Positions 60,224-64,000 of a DNA stretch of 64,000 bases are shown here, piece after piece. The notes beneath the pieces are model-generated. The model was not told the origin of the DNA. It was given only the letters and a program-made list of their open reading frames with translations, and ran no database searches. The position numbers and the translations under genes are program-made. Position 1 is the first letter of the stretch, and each line of letters opens with the position of its first letter. Location: positions 186,001-250,000 of the forward strand of contig NZ_FNBW01000003.1 of NCBI RefSeq assembly GCF_900102465.1, given 5' to 3'. This DNA comes from Thalassobaculum litoreum DSM 18839 (lineage in GTDB: Bacteria > Pseudomonadota > Alphaproteobacteria > Thalassobaculales > Thalassobaculaceae).

Positions 60224-61276
60224 ATGAGCGAGCGTATCGCGATCGTCGGGGCCGGCGCCGTGGGCGCCTATGTCGGCGGCTATTTCTCCCGCGCCGGCGA
60301 GGATGTCACCCTGATCGATCCCTGGCCGGAGAACGTCAACGCCATCAACGCGGGCGGGCTGAACCTCTACGGCCTGACCGAGGCCGAATGCTTCAACGCG
60401 CCGGCCAAGGCGATCCACCTGACCGATGTGCAGGCGCTGAAGAAGACCGGGCCGATCGACATCGCCTTCGTGTGCACGAAGTCGTTCGACACCGCCTGGG
60501 CCACCATGATGATCCAGGACTACCTGTCGCCGAACGGCTACGTGGTCTCGCTGCAGAACTGCATCAACGAGGAGACCATCGCCAAGGTGGTCGGCTGGGG
60601 CCGGGTGATCGGCACCATCGCCGCCAAGATCGCGGTCGAGATGACCGGACCGGGCGAGGTCAAGCGCGGCGTGCCGCTGGGCGGCAACAGTCACACCGTG
60701 TTCCGTGTCGGCGAGATCCATGGCCGGATCACGCCGCGGGTCGAGCGCGTCTGCGGCATGCTGGCCGGCATCGACAGTGCCAAGACCACCACCAATCTCT
60801 GGGGCGAGCGCTGGTCGAAGCTCTGCGCCAACGCCCACCAGAACGGGGTGAGCGCGGCGAGCGGCCTCGGCAATAACGGCTGCGCGCGGGACGCCGACGT
60901 GCGCTGGCTGCAGATCCGCATCTGCGGCGAGGCGGCGGCCATCGGCAAGGCGCTGGGCTACGATCTGGAGAAGATCGGCAAGTTCACCGGCGAGGAGTGG
61001 ATCGCCGCCTGGAAGGGCGACGCCAGGCAGCGCCAGGCGATCGAGGACGAGATGCTCGCCGCCTGCGAGGGCCGCAGCGAGGAGAGCCGCCCGTCGATGG
61101 CCCAGGACATCGCCAAGGCCCGGCGCACGGAGATCGACTACATCAACGGCTTCATCGCCGAGAAGGGGGCCGAGATCGGCATCGACGCTCCGGCGAACCT
61201 GGGGCTGGTGAAGGCCGTGCACGCGGTCGAACGCGGGGAGTTGCCGCCGGCGCCGGAGCGGGTGACGACGATCTGA
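60224..61276 (+). CDS. 2-dehydropantoate 2-reductase family protein
   Basis: 350 residues. The Rossmann start is VGAGAVGAYVGGYFSRAGED (residues 8-27). CTKSFDTAWA and LQNCINEE match the ApbA/PanE family; the catalytic Lys is probably in WSKLCANAHQNGVSA near 205. It is longer than PanE (about 300) with an insert after residue 250. As part of the TauD operon it may be a catabolic reductase rather than a pantothenate enzyme. Confidence 0.85.
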   Translation: MSERIAIVGAGAVGAYVGGYFSRAGEDVTLIDPWPENVNAINAGGLNLYGLTEAECFNAPAKAIHLTDVQALKKTGPIDIAFVCTKSFDTAWATMMIQDYLSPNGYVVSLQNCINEETIAKVVGWGRVIGTIAAKIAVEMTGPGEVKRGVPLGGNSHTVFRVGEIHGRITPRVERVCGMLAGIDSAKTTTNLWGERWSKLCANAHQNGVSAASGLGNNGCARDADVRWLQIRICGEAAAIGKALGYDLEKIGKFTGEEWIAAWKGDARQRQAIEDEMLAACEGRSEESRPSMAQDIAKARRTEIDYINGFIAEKGAEIGIDAPANLGLVKAVHAVERGELPPAPERVTTI

Positions 61277-61340
61277 CGGGCGAGGCGGTCGTCACGCGCG
61301 CCGGCCGCGGGGCTTGCCGGGATGACGGCTTCACTCCCCA

Positions 61341-61456
61341 CCGTCTCCCCGGCCTTGCGCCGGGGGCCAGAGGCGCGCGCGCTGGAACGCTTGGAATAAG
61401 TCACCGGCGGCTCAGCGGCGGCTTTCCTGGATCCCGGCGCAAGGCCGGGAAGACGG
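61341..61456. repeat. Palindromic intergenic repeat element, copy 3
   Basis: Arms 61341-61364 and 61433-61456 are reverse complements over 24 bases with one mismatch (core CCCGGCGCAAGGCCGGG). The middle includes CGCTGGAACGC, the inverse of the 53.8 kb copy. It lies between convergent genes, giving the clearest copy of the family. Confidence 0.82.
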
Positions 61457-61472
61457 AGAAGGGTGTGGTGGG

Positions 61473-63077
61473 CTACCCCTTCCGGAACCCCGCATACCCC
61501 GACGCGGCGATCTCCTGGCATTTCTTCACATAGGCCGGAAAGCCCGGATAGGGCATGAACACCCTCGGCTTGCCGGGCACGTTGGCGCCGAGATACCAGG
61601 AATTGCAGCTCGGATAGAGGGTGCCGCCGGCGATCTGGTTCACGTGGTCGACCCAGGCGTCCTCCGCATCCTGCTCCGGCTCGATGGTGTTCTGCCCGTG
61701 GGCCCGCAGGTGGTCGATGATGTCGCTGACATAGTCCACATGCTGCTCGATGGTCGGCAGCATGTTGGTCAGCACCGAGGGGCTGCCCGGTCCGGTGATG
61801 AGGAACAGGTTGGGGAAGCCGACCGTCGTCAGCCCGAGATAGGTGCGTGGCCCCGCCTCCCATTTCTCGACCAGCGGCAGGCCGCCGCGGCCGCGGATGT
61901 CGATCCGGTTCAGCGAGCCGGTCATGGCGTCGAAGCCGGTGGCGAAGACGATGGCGTCGAAATCGTACTCCCGCCCGCCGGTGATCAGGCCCCTCTCGGT
62001 CAGCCGCTCGATCGGCGCCTTCGAGATGTCGACCAGGGCGACATTGTCCCGGTTGTAGGTCTCGAAATAGCCGGTATCGACGCAGAGCCGCTTGCAGCCG
62101 ATCACGCTGGTCGGGCAGAGCAGCTCCGCCGTCTTCGGGTCCTTCACGGTCTCGCGGATCTTGTCGCGCACGAACTCGGCGGCGACGTCGTTGCCCTCCT
62201 TGTTCACCAGCAGGTCGATATAGGCGCCGAGATAGGAGAACCCGCCGAGGTCCCAGCGCCGGGCGAACTCCGCCTTCGCCGTCTCCAGCGGCTCGCTGCC
62301 CCAGGTCACGTCGCGCACCGAATAGAGCTGGCCCGAGCGACCCTGCTTGGCCTTCTCGCGCAGCTCGCTGTAGTTCGCCTTGAACCAGGCCTCGCGCTCC
62401 GGGTCGACCGGGTGGTTATGGGCCGGCACCGCGTAGTTCGGCGTGCGCTGGAACACGGTGAGGTGTTGGGCTTGGCGGGCGATCACCGGGATCGACTGAA
62501 TGGCCGACGAGCCGGTGCCGATCACCGCCACCCGCTTGCCGGTGAAATCGACCCCGTCCTTCGGCCAGCGCCCGGTGTGGTACCAGTCGCCCCCGAACTC
62601 CTCCATCCCCTCGAAATGCGGCACGTTGGCCGACGACAGGCAGCCCGTCGCCATCACCAGATGGGTTGCGGCGACGGTGTCGCCCTTGTCGGTGCTGACC
62701 CGCCACAGCTCAGCCGCGTCGTCGAAATGGGCGGCGGTCACCTTGGTCTCGAACCGGATGTCGCGCTTCAGGTCGAAGCGGTCGGCCACGTGGTTGGCGT
62801 AACGCAGGATCTCCGGCTGGGCGGCGAACCGCTCCGACCAGGACCAGTCCTGCTGCAGCTCCTCGTCGAACTGGTAGGAATACTCCATGCTCTCGACGTC
62901 GCAGCGCGCACCCGGATAGCGGTTCCAGTGCCAGGTGCCGCCGACCCCGTCGCCGGTCTCGAACACCACCGCGCGCAGCCCCATGCCACGCGCCCGGTGG
63001 AGCATGTACATGCCGGCGAACCCGGCCCCCACGATCGCGATATCGACGGTGGCGTCCTCGACCCGGTCCACGGCCAT
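61473..63077 (-). CDS. Baeyer-Villiger-type flavin monooxygenase
   Basis: 534 residues with two Rossmann folds: FAD GxGxxG at residues 17-22 (IVGAGFAGMYM) and NADPH VIGTGSSAIQSIP near 190. The type I Baeyer-Villiger fingerprint FxGxxxHTxxWP is FGGDWYHTGRWP near residue 160. It inserts oxygen next to a ketone, forming an ester or lactone. It follows the HAD phosphatase gene by 25 bases. The natural ketone is unknown. Confidence 0.92.
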   Translation of the reverse strand: MAVDRVEDATVDIAIVGAGFAGMYMLHRARGMGLRAVVFETGDGVGGTWHWNRYPGARCDVESMEYSYQFDEELQQDWSWSERFAAQPEILRYANHVADRFDLKRDIRFETKVTAAHFDDAAELWRVSTDKGDTVAATHLVMATGCLSSANVPHFEGMEEFGGDWYHTGRWPKDGVDFTGKRVAVIGTGSSAIQSIPVIARQAQHLTVFQRTPNYAVPAHNHPVDPEREAWFKANYSELREKAKQGRSGQLYSVRDVTWGSEPLETAKAEFARRWDLGGFSYLGAYIDLLVNKEGNDVAAEFVRDKIRETVKDPKTAELLCPTSVIGCKRLCVDTGYFETYNRDNVALVDISKAPIERLTERGLITGGREYDFDAIVFATGFDAMTGSLNRIDIRGRGGLPLVEKWEAGPRTYLGLTTVGFPNLFLITGPGSPSVLTNMLPTIEQHVDYVSDIIDHLRAHGQNTIEPEQDAEDAWVDHVNQIAGGTLYPSCNSWYLGANVPGKPRVFMPYPGFPAYVKKCQEIAASGYAGFRKG

Positions 63078-63102
63078 GCAGTCCTCCCAAATTTATCGTT
63101 CT

Positions 63103-63774
63103 TTATTCCCGCAAGCGGAGCGCAATCGCGGCGTGGCTGTCAAACACGGTTTGCGCCCCGGCGGCGGTCAGGCGCTCGGCCAGGCCCGGATCGGCATGGC
63201 CGGCCCCGGTGAAGCCCCAGGCGGCCATCCCCGCGTCGACGGCGGCGCGGATGCCGTTCACGCTGTCCTCCAGCACCACGCACTCCCGTGGCGGCACGCC
63301 GAGACGCTCGGCGGCGTACAGGAAGATGTCCGGCGCCGGCTTGCCGTTGGGCACCAGCTGGGTGGAGTAGATATGCGGGGCGAAGCGGTCGTGGAGCCCG
63401 GTCTTGCGCAGCTTCATGACGAGCGAGTCCGGGAAGGACGAGGAGGCGACGGCGGTCGGCACCGCGACGATCTCCACCAGATCGGCGATGCCCGGCACGG
63501 CCTCCAACTCGCGCTCCATGGCGGCGACGCTGTCCTCCTTGATCCGCTCGTACAGGCCGGGCGGCAGGGCGCCGCCGAAGCGGGCGCGGTGTTCGGCGTC
63601 CAGCGTGGCGAAGAAATCGTCATAGGACAGGCCGGTGAAACGGGTGGCGTAGTCCTGCGGCGAATAGCTCAGTCCGGCCTCGGCGATCGCCGCCTGCTCG
63701 ATGCGCATGACGATGGCCTCGGAATCGACGAGCACCCCGTCGCAGTCGAAGATCAGGGCGGCGGGCTGGGGCAT
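63103..63774 (-). CDS. HAD-superfamily hydrolase (beta-phosphoglucomutase-like)
   Basis: 223 residues. Motif I is Asp10 and Asp12 (IFDCDGVLVDSE), motif II is VASSSFPDS, motif III Lys is in NGKPAPDIFLYAAERLG, and motif IV is VVLEDSVNGIRAA. A helical cap (residues 18-90) is of the type seen in phosphoglycolate phosphatase or beta-phosphoglucomutase. ATG 63774 starts the domain; the longer frame to 63969 enters intergenic repeats. It opens the operon with the monooxygenase. Confidence 0.87.
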   Translation of the reverse strand: MPQPAALIFDCDGVLVDSEAIVMRIEQAAIAEAGLSYSPQDYATRFTGLSYDDFFATLDAEHRARFGGALPPGLYERIKEDSVAAMERELEAVPGIADLVEIVAVPTAVASSSFPDSLVMKLRKTGLHDRFAPHIYSTQLVPNGKPAPDIFLYAAERLGVPPRECVVLEDSVNGIRAAVDAGMAAWGFTGAGHADPGLAERLTAAGAQTVFDSHAAIALRLRE

Positions 63775-63911
63775 GGGTGTGTCTCTGGCGGGCAACGGGC
63801 GGACGGGGCGCCACTGTGGCACCGCGCAGGGGAAGAGGCGAGGGGGGTGCGTCGGCGCTGTCGGCATGGTCCTGATGCAAATCAGGGCCAAGCCACCCAC
63901 CCCTTCCGAAT

Positions 63912-63930
63912 CCCCGTCCTTGTGCCGGGG
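63912..63930. repeat. Half-copy of the palindromic repeat near the window end
   Basis: CCCCGTCCTTGTGCCGGGG resembles one arm of the elements at 53.7 and 61.4 kb, with CGAACGC 30 bases later. The 226 bases from 63775 to the end hold no gene I can see. Confidence 0.5.
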
Positions 63931-64000
63931 CGAACCCGGGTGCGACGCCCACCGTCGAACGCTTCGCACCGGCTGCCGGCAGTGCCCCGTAACAGATCCG

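Noticed and set aside
61341-61456. Palindromic repeats as a CRISPR array
   Set aside because: Copies are far apart, have no regular spacers and lack cas genes.

Overview
The window is a 64 kb, GC-rich (clearly above 60 percent) chromosomal segment of an alphaproteobacterium, most likely a free-living, aerobic heterotroph of the Rhodospirillales type. That placement is an inference from the XerD-AccA pair, the many PAS_5-like proteins, the large load of CoA-transferases, hydroxyisobutyrate-dehydrogenase-like enzymes and dioxygenases, and GC-rich palindromic intergenic repeats. Genes are tightly packed on both strands. No gene-free stretch exceeds 300 bases. I see no transposase, phage gene, CRISPR array or plasmid function. 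One tRNA (Arg, anticodon ACG) is present.

Layout. 1-3.6 kb is housekeeping: the end of a helical hypothetical protein, xerD and accA. 3.8-6 kb has a DJ-1/PfpI protein and a GlxA-type regulator in one operon, then a PAS_5-like protein. 6.3-12.3 kb has a molybdopterin oxidoreductase divergent from a TVP38 membrane protein, a mercuric-reductase-like flavoprotein and an orphan histidine kinase. 12.6-15.9 kb has a degenerate pantothenate-synthetase-like protein, Gpt, a DUF4864 protein and an OmpA-like lipoprotein. 16.2-21.6 kb has tRNA-Arg and a complete branched-chain amino-acid-type ABC transporter. 22-24 kb has sugar-phosphate genes (heptose-bisphosphatase-like, mannose-1-P guanylyltransferase) suited to surface polysaccharide. 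24.2-27.3 kb has two proteins of unknown function and an iron superoxide dismutase.

27.4-63.8 kb is a mosaic of small catabolic operons. One is carboxymuconolactone-decarboxylase-like/HIBADH-like/CaiB/HIBADH-like. One pairs HMG-CoA lyase with a CaiB transferase. Another is VOC/class II aldolase/HIBADH-like. SDR/TauD, homocysteine methyltransferase/GNAT, TauD/ketopantoate-reductase-like and HAD/Baeyer-Villiger monooxygenase operons follow. Interspersed are a second molybdopterin oxidoreductase, a class III nucleotide cyclase, a YcaQ-type DNA glycosylase, an HD phosphohydrolase, an amidinohydrolase and a truncated globin.

The most interesting locus is 53.8-59.2 kb: a minus-strand run of EamA exporter, epoxide hydrolase, a LodA-family cysteine tryptophylquinone oxidase with an apparent Tat signal, and its LodB-like flavoprotein maturase. 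A perfect 8+8 bp palindrome lies just upstream of lodA. Other points of note are a PanC homologue that has lost most catalytic motifs, a LivF with Arg replacing the Walker A Lys, two short-chain dehydrogenases lacking the catalytic Tyr, and two families of intergenic palindromic repeats, one of which appears to form the 3' end of a gene.
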